From: an uncultured Cellvibrio sp.
GTDB lineage: Bacteria > Pseudomonadota > Gammaproteobacteria > Pseudomonadales > Cellvibrionaceae
Length of the DNA: 58,123 nucleotides
Direction of reading: 5' to 3'
Assembly: GCA_937958105.1 (NCBI GenBank)
Contig: CALFXJ010000025.1
Coordinates: 1 to 58,123 of the forward strand
Positions 26,389 to 34,182 of this stretch are shown piece by piece. How positions within the stretch are numbered: position 1 is the first letter of the stretch; each line of letters opens with the position of its first letter. The notes under the pieces are model-generated. The model saw nothing but the letters and a program-made list of their open reading frames with translations. It had not been told where the DNA came from and made no database searches. The translations under genes were made by a program, and so were the position numbers.

Positions 26389-26799
26389 TTATTGGCCGCT
26401 TTTTTCAGGGACAGAGGGAGTTTCAGGAACAGTGGGCGAGGGCGTGCCTTCAGCAGCCGCTTCTGGCTTTTCACCCATATGGGCGTGATCGGGCAGCTCT
26501 ACGTGCTCCTGATACGCACCTGTCTGTGGCTCGGCCTGTTCGCCATCCTTGATGGCTTTTTCAATCTCGCGCTGGGTTTTTTCGAGGCTCTGCATAATTT
26601 CTTCGTTATACAGCTGGCGACGAATGTCATCAGCACCGAACTGCCGCTCCAGCTCGCTGCGGGTTTCACGCAGGCTGCGTTTGAGTCGGCCGATCCACAG
26701 GCCTACGGCACGAACAGTCTCCGGCAGGCGCTCCGGTCCGATAACCAGGAGGGCCACAATGCCGCAGATGAGCAATTCAAAAAAACTGACATCAAACAC
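26389..26799 (-). CDS. tatB: Sec-independent translocase subunit TatB
   Basis: A 136-residue protein with one N-terminal helix beginning MFDVSFFELLICGIVALLVI, then the family hinge GPERLPETVRAVG, an amphipathic helix, and a charged disordered tail. TatB forms the receptor complex with TatC. The acidic and proline-rich C-terminus (about residues 95-136) is typical. It is 77 bases downstream of tatA in the same unit. Confidence 0.93.
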   Translation of the reverse strand: MFDVSFFELLICGIVALLVIGPERLPETVRAVGLWIGRLKRSLRETRSELERQFGADDIRRQLYNEEIMQSLEKTQREIEKAIKDGEQAEPQTGAYQEHVELPDHAHMGEKPEAAAEGTPSPTVPETPSVPEKSGQ

Positions 26800-26876
26800 A
26801 CAAGATACCTGTCACGGTTGATCGAATCACGGCCATAGCTCCACGGAAAGGTATGGCCGCTCGGGTAGATTGACGA

Positions 26877-27113
26877 TTACTTCTGGTCAGCTTTTTCTTT
26901 CTGCGCGCTGGCGACGTTATCTTGAGCGGTTTTGTCTTCAACGCTGCGGGTTTCGTTCTTCGTCTCTTCCTCATCGCTGATGGACTTCTTGAAACCTTTG
27001 ATGGCGCTGCCCAGGTCGGAGCCGAGGGTGCGCAGACGTTTGGTGCCGAACAGCATGACCACAATGGCCAGGATGATCAACAATTGCCAGATACTGATAC
27101 CGCTGATACCCAT
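26877..27113 (-). CDS. tatA: Sec-independent translocase subunit TatA
   Basis: A 78-residue pore-forming subunit: a short N-terminal helix ISIWQLLIILAIVVMLFGTKRLR with the family FGTKRLR hinge, an amphipathic helix GSDLGSAIKGFKKS, and an acidic tail. TatA assembles into the channel on demand of TatBC. It is 28 bases after hisE on the minus strand. Confidence 0.94.
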   Translation of the reverse strand: MGISGISIWQLLIILAIVVMLFGTKRLRTLGSDLGSAIKGFKKSISDEEETKNETRSVEDKTAQDNVASAQKEKADQK

Positions 27114-27141
27114 GATGTTTCCTCTGTTTGTTCAATAAGGA

Positions 27142-27480
27142 TTATTGCTTGCGCGAGGCCTTTTCTACATGGCCGGATACGTCAAAACGTCGCGCCAGTT
27201 CGTTCAGGACCGCTTCGGCGTTTTCACCCAGGTGCGACAGCATCACGAGAGTGTGAAACCACAGATCGGCCGTTTCGTAAATCAAATCGCTGGTGTCGCC
27301 ACTGGCTTGCGCATCCTTGGCAGCGAGCAGGGTTTCGGTACATTCTTCCCCCACTTTTTCCAGTATCTTGTTCAATCCTTTTTTATGCAGACTGGCTACA
27401 TAAGAACTCTCTGCATCGGCATTATTCTTGCGCGCTTCCAGAATCTGCGTCAGTTGTTCGAGGATGTTGTAAGCATTCAT
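27142..27480 (-). CDS. hisE: Phosphoribosyl-ATP pyrophosphatase HisE
   Basis: A 112-residue all-helical MazG-like enzyme. The metal-binding text EKVGEECTETLLAAKD (about 41-56) and the later ETADLWFHTLVML are present. It catalyses the second step of histidine synthesis, PR-ATP to PR-AMP. Its start lies 14 bases after the hisI stop, so the two are coupled. HisE is separate here, as in Pseudomonas, and not fused to HisI as in enterobacteria. Confidence 0.94.
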   Translation of the reverse strand: MNAYNILEQLTQILEARKNNADAESSYVASLHKKGLNKILEKVGEECTETLLAAKDAQASGDTSDLIYETADLWFHTLVMLSHLGENAEAVLNELARRFDVSGHVEKASRKQ

Positions 27481-27494
27481 AAATAGGCCGCGCG

Positions 27495-27893
27495 TTATTG
27501 CTGATAAATATCTTTTGGATCTTTAAGTACCGCATCAACGGTCTGCCATTCACCGTTGTTGAGCACGCGGTAAAAACAGGACTCCCGTCCTGTATGACAG
27601 GCTATGCCGCCGACTTGCTCAACCTGAAGGACGATAACATCGGCATCGCAATCGAGCCGGATTTCGCTCAGGTGCTGCACGTGGCCGGAGGTTTCGCCTT
27701 TATGCCACAGCCGGTTGCGCGAACGGGACCAGTAGACTGCCTGATTCAGCTCAGCGCTGCGCTGCAGTGCCTCACGATTCATCCATGCCATCATCAAAAT
27801 GCGGCCGCTGCGGGCATCCTGGGCAATGGCGGGAACCAGCCCGTTATCGTCCCATTTCACGCTGTCGAGCCAGCTTTCAGTAGTGTCTGTCAT
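27495..27893 (-). CDS. hisI: Phosphoribosyl-AMP cyclohydrolase HisI
   Basis: A 132-residue enzyme with the zinc and magnesium motifs of the family: YWSRSRNRLWHKGETSGH, DCDADVIVLQVEQ with its DxDxD, and ACHTGRESCFYR. It opens the purine ring of PR-AMP, the third step of histidine synthesis. It follows the aldo/keto reductase gene by 8 bases. The usual upstream partner ubiB is not seen; an FAD oxidoreductase and an AKR stand in its place. Confidence 0.94.
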   Translation of the reverse strand: MTDTTESWLDSVKWDDNGLVPAIAQDARSGRILMMAWMNREALQRSAELNQAVYWSRSRNRLWHKGETSGHVQHLSEIRLDCDADVIVLQVEQVGGIACHTGRESCFYRVLNNGEWQTVDAVLKDPKDIYQQ

Positions 27894-27901
27894 AAAACCA
27901 T

Positions 27902-28699
27902 TTATTCCTGGCGGAGGGCACGTAATGCCTTGCGCACATTATCACCTAAATGTTGCGGATTGATGGTGCCGATGATTGCGCTGCTGACACCCGGGTGAGA
28001 AAACACGAAGTTCATACTCGCCTGCACCGGATCTTCTTCTGTTGTACCGATGCACAGATGGCCGCTGGCCAGAGCTTTTTTAATCAACACGCCTTTGTTC
28101 AGCCGCCGGCACTCATCAAGCACGGCCTCTTCAGCGCGGTGATCCAGGTTATAGGTCACCATGACAAGGTCCGCGTGCTGCGCGGTGAGCAGGCCGCCCT
28201 CAAGGGTCTTGGTGGACATGCCAAAGGCTCTCAGCCAGCCGGCCCGCTTGAGCTCATCCAGTACGGCGAAGACCTCATAACGTTCAATGATCGCGCTGTC
28301 ATTGCCGTCAGAGTGTACCAGCACCATATCGATATAGTCACGGCGCAAGCGACGCAAACTGCGTTCAACACTCTTCCGCACATGGGCCGGGGTGAAGTCA
28401 AAACGGGAGACACCGTCGACAAACTCTTCGCCAACCTTGGTGCTGATCACCCAGTCATGGCGGGCGGATCCCAGCAGTTGGCCCAGGCGCTCCTCGCTGG
28501 TGCCGTAAGCCGGTGCGGTGTCCAGCAGGTTTATGCCCAGGGCGCGGGCTTCATCCAGCAGCTGCAGGGCCTGCGCATCCGTGGGCAGGGTAAATTCTGT
28601 GGGGTATTTGACCTGTTGATTGCGCCCCAGCTTGACGGTCCCCAGACCGATGGGGCTGATGGCGAGGTCGGTCTGTCCGAGTCTTTCAGGTGTCAGCAT
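27902..28699 (-). CDS. Aldo/keto reductase
   Basis: A protein of about 265 residues with the TIM-barrel AKR pattern. The N-terminal strand ends in IGLGTVKLGR. The catalytic Asp and Tyr lie in LLDTAPAYGTSEERLG, the Lys in DWVISTKVGEEF, and the His in YIDMVLVHSDG. It should reduce an aldehyde or ketone with NADPH; the substrate is unknown. The ATG at 28699 has a strong GAGGAGGA site and lies 14 bases inside the FAD gene, so translation is coupled. A longer in-frame start would overlap that gene even more and is unlikely. Confidence 0.87.
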   Translation of the reverse strand: MLTPERLGQTDLAISPIGLGTVKLGRNQQVKYPTEFTLPTDAQALQLLDEARALGINLLDTAPAYGTSEERLGQLLGSARHDWVISTKVGEEFVDGVSRFDFTPAHVRKSVERSLRRLRRDYIDMVLVHSDGNDSAIIERYEVFAVLDELKRAGWLRAFGMSTKTLEGGLLTAQHADLVMVTYNLDHRAEEAVLDECRRLNKGVLIKKALASGHLCIGTTEEDPVQASMNFVFSHPGVSSAIIGTINPQHLGDNVRKALRALRQE

Positions 28700-29957
28700 G
28701 AGAATCTTCCTCCTCGGTCGGGTCGGCATCCGGCGGGGGTGGGAAGGCAATATCCCAGGGTGTCCGGGCAATTGGCGGATGGGTGAGGTAGTGGCTCAGA
28801 GGATTCGCCTGCTGCGCCCCGGCAGGCGTGACACCGGCGCGCTGCAGCAGTGCCAGGGTTTCATTGGCGAGATTGGGTGCCAGGGTCAACTTGGTGGGCC
28901 ATCCCACCAGCAGGTTATTCACACCCGCCACCGGTGCTGCGAAGGCATTGTCCGGCCGGGCAAAATTGCGCTGCAGGGGTTCGGCCCGTTCCACCGGCAG
29001 TGTTGCCCACTCCGCCTGGCTGAAGTCGAGCCAGGGCATCAGGTCCGCCAGTTCCTGCTGTGCATTCTCTATCAGGGTGGCAGCGTCCTGTTGTGCGCCC
29101 CGTTCTGCCAGGTTGCCGCCGAGATACCACACCGGCGCGCCATAGCTGGTGGTGTGGCTGGAGATAGTCAGGCGGGGCGTGGTTTCAGCACCGAGGCAAT
29201 GGCCGAAGAAACGGTGGGGATAAGCGTGCTTCACCATCACCTGCTGCAGCGGGCGCAACTGCATGGCCGGTTGCTGGAGACCGAGCTGGTCCAGCAGCGC
29301 TGCGTTCCCCTTGCCGGCGGTAAGGATGATCCGCTGCGCTGTCACTTCAATGATCTGGTCCCCCTGCTCAATCAGCATGCGCACCTCGCCCTCGGGGGTA
29401 GCGACCAGCCGCGTACGGGAGGCGTCGATCTGGAAGAGGCTGCCGGGCAGGTTGTGTGCCAGGTTAGTGATCAGGCTGGGTACGTCCAGCACCAGATCTT
29501 CCAGGCGATAGAGGCTGCCCTTGAAGTGGTGGTTGCGCAGCAGTGGCGGACGCTTGTCATCCGCGACCGGATCAACTCGACCGCGGGTCAGTTTGCTTGC
29601 CAGAAACGTGGTAAGGCGAGAGGTGATGGTCTCGCTGGACCACATGTAAAAGTGATCGCTGAGGATGCGGGTGTTGCGCAGGTCAACGTCGCCGTCCCCG
29701 CACAGACAGGAACGCCAGTGGCGCGGCATCTCGGCGATAGCTTCCGAGGCGCCCGTCAGGGTGCCGCTGAGGGTATATTTCATGCCGCCGTGGATCATGC
29801 CCTGGGAGGCAACCGTCTGCTCGCTGCCCAGCGCCCGGGCCTCAAACAGCGCAAGATGATAGCCTGCGTTCCTGAGCCGATTGGCCAGCCACAGGCCCGC
29901 GACACCCCCGCCGATGATGGCGACATCAAGTTGGACTGGGATGGGGGTGACAGACAT
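28686..29957 (-). CDS. FAD-dependent oxidoreductase (DAO/GlpD-like fold)
   Basis: A 423-residue flavoprotein. The dinucleotide-binding start is DVAIIGGGVAGLWLANRL with acidic residue Glu39 at the end of the second strand. A second flavin contact region lies near QGMIHGGMKYT. The C-terminal NNLLVGWPTKLTLAPNLANETLALL is typical of DAO-type enzymes. The tail (from about residue 395) is proline-rich and acidic and looks disordered. Substrate unknown. It heads the minus-strand unit with AKR, hisI, hisE and tatABC, and is divergent from the esterase gene. Confidence 0.83.
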   Translation of the reverse strand: MSVTPIPVQLDVAIIGGGVAGLWLANRLRNAGYHLALFEARALGSEQTVASQGMIHGGMKYTLSGTLTGASEAIAEMPRHWRSCLCGDGDVDLRNTRILSDHFYMWSSETITSRLTTFLASKLTRGRVDPVADDKRPPLLRNHHFKGSLYRLEDLVLDVPSLITNLAHNLPGSLFQIDASRTRLVATPEGEVRMLIEQGDQIIEVTAQRIILTAGKGNAALLDQLGLQQPAMQLRPLQQVMVKHAYPHRFFGHCLGAETTPRLTISSHTTSYGAPVWYLGGNLAERGAQQDAATLIENAQQELADLMPWLDFSQAEWATLPVERAEPLQRNFARPDNAFAAPVAGVNNLLVGWPTKLTLAPNLANETLALLQRAGVTPAGAQQANPLSHYLTHPPIARTPWDIAFPPPPDADPTEEEDSHADT

Positions 29958-30114
29958 GGCGACTCGTTATTCAGTAGATGCAAATGTGCGCGCAGTATAA
30001 AGCTTTTTGCTGTCGCTGGCGGTGTAACTTGCAGGGGCGGGAATTTGTGGCACACTGCCGCCAAAGTCACAGGCCCGGTCTGGCGGGCGGACGTTCTACA
30101 TCGATGGAGGCACG

Positions 30115-31206
30115 ATGACATCCAAGCTGTTGACGGGGTCGCTGTTTGCGGCGCTGCTGCTCTGGCTGGGCTACTACCTTTCCCAACCCCAGGACCCGCT
30201 GATCCCTGCGAGTCATCACCACATTCAATACACCGGCAGAATCGATTTTTCTACTCCAGGCGCACCGGTATTCTCCTGGCCTGGCACCATGATCCAGACC
30301 GGCTTCACCGGCCGCTCCCTGGCGCTGGTGATGGATGACCACTACGGCATGAATTACTTCAACGTCTTTCTGGATCAGGACTGGGAAAACCCCATTGTGA
30401 TCAAGGGTGAGAAGGGCAGGAAGACCTATCTCATTGCCGACAATCTCACTGACGGCGAGCACCTGTTGACCCTCACCAAACGCACAGAAGGAGAGGAGGG
30501 CGCTACCACCTTCTACGGCATTCTACTCGCCGAGGATGGAGAGCTGACCGCTCCGCCGCCCCGCCCCGAACGTCGCATTGAATTTTTTGGTGATTCCATT
30601 ACCAGTGGTATGGGTAACGAAGCGCCGGAGGATGGGCCTGATGACAATAAAGCCGAAAAGAATAATTTCCTCGCCTATGGCGCGATTACCGCACGCAACC
30701 TGAACGCCGAATATGTCAGCACGTCCCAGAGCGGTGTGGGGCTGATGGCAAGCTTCGTAAACTTCACCATGCAGGAGTTTTACGACCAGCTCAGCGCCAT
30801 TAATAACAACGATTCCGTCTGGGACTTTTCCCGCTGGACGCCCCATGTGGTAGTGATCAACCTGTTTCAGAATGACAGCGCATTAGTAGAGCAACGACTC
30901 AATCCCGTACCGACGGACGAGCAGCGTGTCGCGGTGTATTACGACTTTATCAAAAGAATCCGCAGCCATTACCCCGAGGCATTTATTGTGTGTACGCTGG
31001 GAACCATGGATGCCGCCAAACCGGGTTCACCCTGGCCGGATTATATTCACGCTGCGGTGGAGCAGTGGAAGACCGAGACGGCAGATGAGCGTATTGATGT
31101 GATGATCTTTGAATTCAAGGATTTCTATAAACATCCCCGGGTTCATCATCACCAGGAAAATGCCGAAGTCCTGACCGCCTTTATCAAAGAAAAGATGGAC
31201 TGGTAA
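30115..31206 (+). CDS. CE2-like SGNH carbohydrate acetyl esterase
   Basis: A 363-residue protein with an N-terminal hydrophobic segment (about 8-23) that is a signal anchor or signal peptide. A beta-sandwich domain (about 38-148) precedes the SGNH hydrolase domain. Block I is EFFGDSITSGMG with nucleophile Ser161; the C-terminal HPRVHHHQENAE carries the catalytic His. This two-domain plan is that of carbohydrate esterase family 2, which removes acetyl groups from xylan and glucomannan. The expected ND of block III appears as NLFQND. GGAGG precedes the ATG. The waaA gene follows after 12 bases. Confidence 0.82.
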   Translation: MTSKLLTGSLFAALLLWLGYYLSQPQDPLIPASHHHIQYTGRIDFSTPGAPVFSWPGTMIQTGFTGRSLALVMDDHYGMNYFNVFLDQDWENPIVIKGEKGRKTYLIADNLTDGEHLLTLTKRTEGEEGATTFYGILLAEDGELTAPPPRPERRIEFFGDSITSGMGNEAPEDGPDDNKAEKNNFLAYGAITARNLNAEYVSTSQSGVGLMASFVNFTMQEFYDQLSAINNNDSVWDFSRWTPHVVVINLFQNDSALVEQRLNPVPTDEQRVAVYYDFIKRIRSHYPEAFIVCTLGTMDAAKPGSPWPDYIHAAVEQWKTETADERIDVMIFEFKDFYKHPRVHHHQENAEVLTAFIKEKMDW

Positions 31207-31218
31207 TTCACTCATTGA

Positions 31219-32505
31219 ATGGATGTGCTTATGCGTTTGTTTTACACCCTGATTTTCTACCTCGCCGTGCCGGTTATTCTTCTGCGCCTGTTATGGCGTG
31301 CCTGGCGGGCACCGGCTTATGCGCGACGCTGGCATGAGCGCTTTGGTTTTATCCCCGAGCTGGAAACTGAGAAGAAAGTGATCTGGTTTCATACGGTCTC
31401 AGTAGGCGAGTTTCTGGCGGCCCTGCCATTGATTCGCGCCCTGCAACAGCAGGCGGATCTTCAGCTGGTTATCACCACCACCACACCGACCGGGTCGGAA
31501 CGTGTCCGGGCAGCCCTGGGTGACAGTGTCTATCATGTTTATGCGCCCTACGACCTGCCGGATTGTGTTGCCCGCTTCCTGGCAAGGGTGCAGCCGCAGC
31601 TGCTGTTGATCATGGAAACCGAATTATGGCCTAACACCATTGCAGCCTGCGCCCGTCGTGAAATTCCTGCCCTGCTTATCAATGGACGGTTGTCGGCCCG
31701 CTCAGCGCGAGGTTATGCGCGGTTCGGCGCTATGACCCGGCAGATGCTTGAACAGCTGACCTGCGCCGCCATCCAGCACACCGACGATGCGGCACGCTTT
31801 CAGGCGCTCGGACTGCCGGCTGCAGCAACGGCTGTAACAGGAAACGTGAAGTTTGATCTGACGCTGGGTGACGACCTCCTGGCACAGGCGCGTTTCTTGA
31901 AAGATCAGTGGACCCTGGGCGGTGAGCGGCTGGTGTGGATCGCAGCGAGCACCCATCAGGGAGAGGATGAGCAGATCCTCAATGCCTTTGCTCAGGTTCG
32001 CGCATCAGGCGGGGAAGCCGCCAAAAGATTATTGCTGGTGCTGGTGCCGCGTCACCCGGAACGCTTCGATCGGGTGGGCGCGCTGTGTACCGCCCGGGGC
32101 TACCAGCTTGCCCGCCGCAGTCGGGACGAGGTTACCACTGCAACGGATGTTCTGCTGGGAGACACCATGGGCGAGTTGCTGTTGTTGCTTGGCGCCAGCG
32201 ACATAGCTTTTGTGGGCGGTAGTCTGGTGCCTACCGGCGGGCATAATTTTATGGAGCCGGCAGCCTGGCAGTTGCCATTATTAAGCGGAATCCACGTGTT
32301 CAATTTTGCGGAGGCTTCGCGCCTGCTGGAGGAGGCCGGCGCCTTGCGATTGGTGGAGTCTTCTGAGGAGTTGGCGCAGGAGGTTCAACGGCTGGTCAAT
32401 GACGCGGACGAGCGGAACAGGCGCGGTCGGGCCGCGCTGAATGTTGCCAATGCCAATCGTGGTGCCATGGCAAAAACCTTGCGAATTATCGAACAGTATC
32501 TGTAG
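31219..32505 (+). CDS. waaA: Kdo (lipid A) transferase WaaA
   Basis: A 428-residue GT-B glycosyltransferase of family GT30. An N-terminal membrane anchor (LFYTLIFYLAVPVILLRLLW) precedes the N-domain with HTVSVGEFLAALPLIRAL, which holds the catalytic Glu. The C-domain has VGGSLVPTGGHNFMEPAAWQ. It adds Kdo sugars to lipid IVA on the inner face of the inner membrane. An ATG at 31231 would give MRLFYT and has GGA near it; the start at 31219 is kept because either fits. It is convergent with the OsmC gene, 9 bases apart. Confidence 0.93.
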   Translation: MDVLMRLFYTLIFYLAVPVILLRLLWRAWRAPAYARRWHERFGFIPELETEKKVIWFHTVSVGEFLAALPLIRALQQQADLQLVITTTTPTGSERVRAALGDSVYHVYAPYDLPDCVARFLARVQPQLLLIMETELWPNTIAACARREIPALLINGRLSARSARGYARFGAMTRQMLEQLTCAAIQHTDDAARFQALGLPAAATAVTGNVKFDLTLGDDLLAQARFLKDQWTLGGERLVWIAASTHQGEDEQILNAFAQVRASGGEAAKRLLLVLVPRHPERFDRVGALCTARGYQLARRSRDEVTTATDVLLGDTMGELLLLLGASDIAFVGGSLVPTGGHNFMEPAAWQLPLLSGIHVFNFAEASRLLEEAGALRLVESSEELAQEVQRLVNDADERNRRGRAALNVANANRGAMAKTLRIIEQYL

Positions 32506-32514
32506 AAGACCGGT

Positions 32515-32940
32515 TCAGGATTCCAGCTTCGCATCAAGAGTGATATCAGCATTCAGCACTTTTGACACGGGGCAGCCGCTCTTCGCCTGATTAGCAATGG
32601 TTTCAAAGGTGCTGCGGTCAATGCCCGGAACCTTGGCTGTCAGATCAAGATGCACCGCGGTAATTGAAAAACCACCATCCACTTTATCCAGTGTCACTGC
32701 TGCAGTTGTTTTAATGCTTTCAGCGGTAATGCCGACTTCGGCAAATTGAGCAGACAGCGCCATGCTGAAACAGCCGGCATGGGCTGCAGCGATCAGTTCT
32801 TCCGGGTTAGTGCCCGGACCATCTTCAAAGCGAGTGTTAAAACCGTATTGGGTTTCAGACAAGGCACCACTCTGGGTAGAAATTTTTCCTTTACCTTCTT
32901 TTAAACTGCCGTTCCAGACGGCGGACGCTGTTCGTTTCAT
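32515..32940 (-). CDS. OsmC-family peroxiredoxin
   Basis: A 141-residue enzyme of the OsmC/Ohr superfamily. The two active cysteines are Cys57 in AAAHAGCFSMAL and Cys123 in AKSGCPVSKVL, with the family Glu in NPEELIAAAH. It reduces organic hydroperoxides through a lipoyl or thiol reductant. The HAGCFSMAL form and length fit OsmC rather than Ohr. AGGAG lies 7 bases before the ATG at 32940; longer in-frame starts are not supported. It may be the last gene of a run with three small unknown genes upstream. Confidence 0.9.
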   Translation of the reverse strand: MKRTASAVWNGSLKEGKGKISTQSGALSETQYGFNTRFEDGPGTNPEELIAAAHAGCFSMALSAQFAEVGITAESIKTTAAVTLDKVDGGFSITAVHLDLTAKVPGIDRSTFETIANQAKSGCPVSKVLNADITLDAKLES

Positions 32941-33014
32941 GTGGGTTCTCCTGACGTATAAGCCGGTTGCGCGCTGAGCTGCTATCGAGGGTGCCGTGGA
33001 GCATGCCATGCATC

Positions 33015-33257
33015 TCAGGGCCAGGGAGCCGGATTGTCGTTGATGTATTGCGCCCCGCCTTCCGAAGGTTCCGGTTCCCGCATCAGGGGGGTTCCGGCAA
33101 TGGCGGTCGCCAGAAAAGATTTACGAATGTCGGTGAAATCTTTCTGTGTCAGCGGCGGTTCCTGGACCGGCGAATTTTCAATGGCCCATTGAATAAGCTC
33201 ATCCAGTTTATCGTTAAGCTCACGGGCAAAGCCCGGTTTGGCAGAGGTATCTGGCAT
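33015..33257 (-). CDS. Small unknown protein, 80 residues
   Basis: An 80-residue soluble protein that is not recognised. It begins MPDTSAKPGFARELNDKLDE and has an amphipathic N-terminal helix (ARELNDKLDELIQWAIEN); the end is proline-rich (TPLMREPEPSEGGAQYIND). No signal peptide, membrane segment or Cys. The start at 33257 gives a compact protein; extending the frame upstream to 33455 reads through text with little coding look. It is in a run of minus-strand small genes with similar gaps (74-112 bases). Confidence 0.5.
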   Translation of the reverse strand: MPDTSAKPGFARELNDKLDELIQWAIENSPVQEPPLTQKDFTDIRKSFLATAIAGTPLMREPEPSEGGAQYINDNPAPWP

Positions 33258-33369
33258 AAGGCAATCCGCTGTTAAAGAAATGTCGGGACAGGATCTGGCC
33301 AGGTGAGCGGGAACCTGAAGACTTCGGTGAGAAGATCTTTCGAAATTTTCAGTATTCCCTGTGCATGGC

Positions 33370-33591
33370 TCAATGCGTTTCTTTGCTGTCGGAGATGGAA
33401 TGGCTGACCCAGCCGCGTAATTCTTCAATGAGCTGGTGAATGCTCGAAATCTCACTGATAAAGATGTCCCGGCCCATTAAAGCGCGATATTTCGCTTCAG
33501 CGATCTGCTGCGCAACTTCAATGTCATCGGCCGCATTTTTCAATCCGAAACGGGCTGAATATTCCTGGTGTTGGGGGGAGTGCATCATCAT
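33370..33591 (-). CDS. Small unknown protein, 73 residues
   Basis: A 73-residue protein starting with three Met (MMMHSPQHQEYSARFGLKN). The body is a helical segment (ADDIEVAQQIAEAKYRALMG) followed by ISEISSIHQLIEELRGWVS. GAGG lies 8 bases upstream of the first ATG, which supports expression. No membrane helix or known motif. Possibly a small stress-related protein; that is only a guess from its OsmC neighbour. Confidence 0.5.
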   Translation of the reverse strand: MMMHSPQHQEYSARFGLKNAADDIEVAQQIAEAKYRALMGRDIFISEISSIHQLIEELRGWVSHSISDSKETH

Positions 33592-33662
33592 AGCGTTAAC
33601 CTCAAAAATGACTTGTTGTTTAATCGCTGAAAAATTCCTTTTTTGACGCCTGCAATAATGAT

Positions 33663-33893
33663 TTATTGACAGTGTTGTTGTATTCCCTGATTTGTAAAGT
33701 TTACATGCCGATGTGCAAGGCTTTCATCGAGCGATTCGTACCAGCCTTCCCACCATTGCACGTAATGACTGGCTTTTTTGTCGCTGATATCAGTGCTGGT
33801 ATGACCCAGCAATCTCGCGAGGTTGCCGTCCAGTGTTGGCGCATTAATTCCATTTTGGTGTGCTATTTTTCCGCATTCTTTTGGCGTAATCAT
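33663..33893 (-). CDS. Small unknown protein, 76 residues
   Basis: A 76-residue protein beginning MITPKECGKIAHQNGINAPT. It contains a tryptophan/aromatic patch, HYVQWWEGWYESLDE, and ends in Gln/His-rich text. AAAGG lies about 7 bases before the ATG at 33893; an in-frame TTG at 33899 is less likely. Not recognised. It may head the run of three small genes and osmC. Confidence 0.5.
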   Translation of the reverse strand: MITPKECGKIAHQNGINAPTLDGNLARLLGHTSTDISDKKASHYVQWWEGWYESLDESLAHRHVNFTNQGIQQHCQ

Positions 33894-34017
33894 TTTCAAA
33901 CCTTTACTACATCTTTGTATGAATTTTTCATTAACGCAGCGTTACGTTGTTAAGGTAGCAAGGGCTGTGCCGACTTCTCACGACAAAAAAGAAAGGGAGT
34001 TAATACCAAACAATTCT

Positions 34018-34047
34018 GCAGATCGGATTAGCGAAGCGTAGTCCGAC
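34018..34047 (+). repeat. REP-like element, diverged copy
   Basis: Head is GCAG rather than GTAG, and one arm differs by a base (TAGTCCGAC for TAATCCGAC); otherwise the same palindrome. It lies in the 289-base gap (33894-34182) between the small genes and the DUF3300 gene, which otherwise shows nothing. Confidence 0.75.
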
Positions 34048-34182
34048 ATAGATGCGCCCGGAATACCGATACCGTGCATCTAAAGATGGGAGGTTGCGAG
34101 CGGAAGGGAAAATAAAATTAAAGAATAAGTTTGCTGACGCACAAACTGATCAGCGCCACGATCCAACGTGACGCTGATGCAT

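Noticed and set aside
28620..30338. 572-codon plus-strand frame
   Set aside because: It runs opposite the FAD oxidoreductase and AKR genes, which have full motifs; the frame is open only because of GC-rich codon bias.
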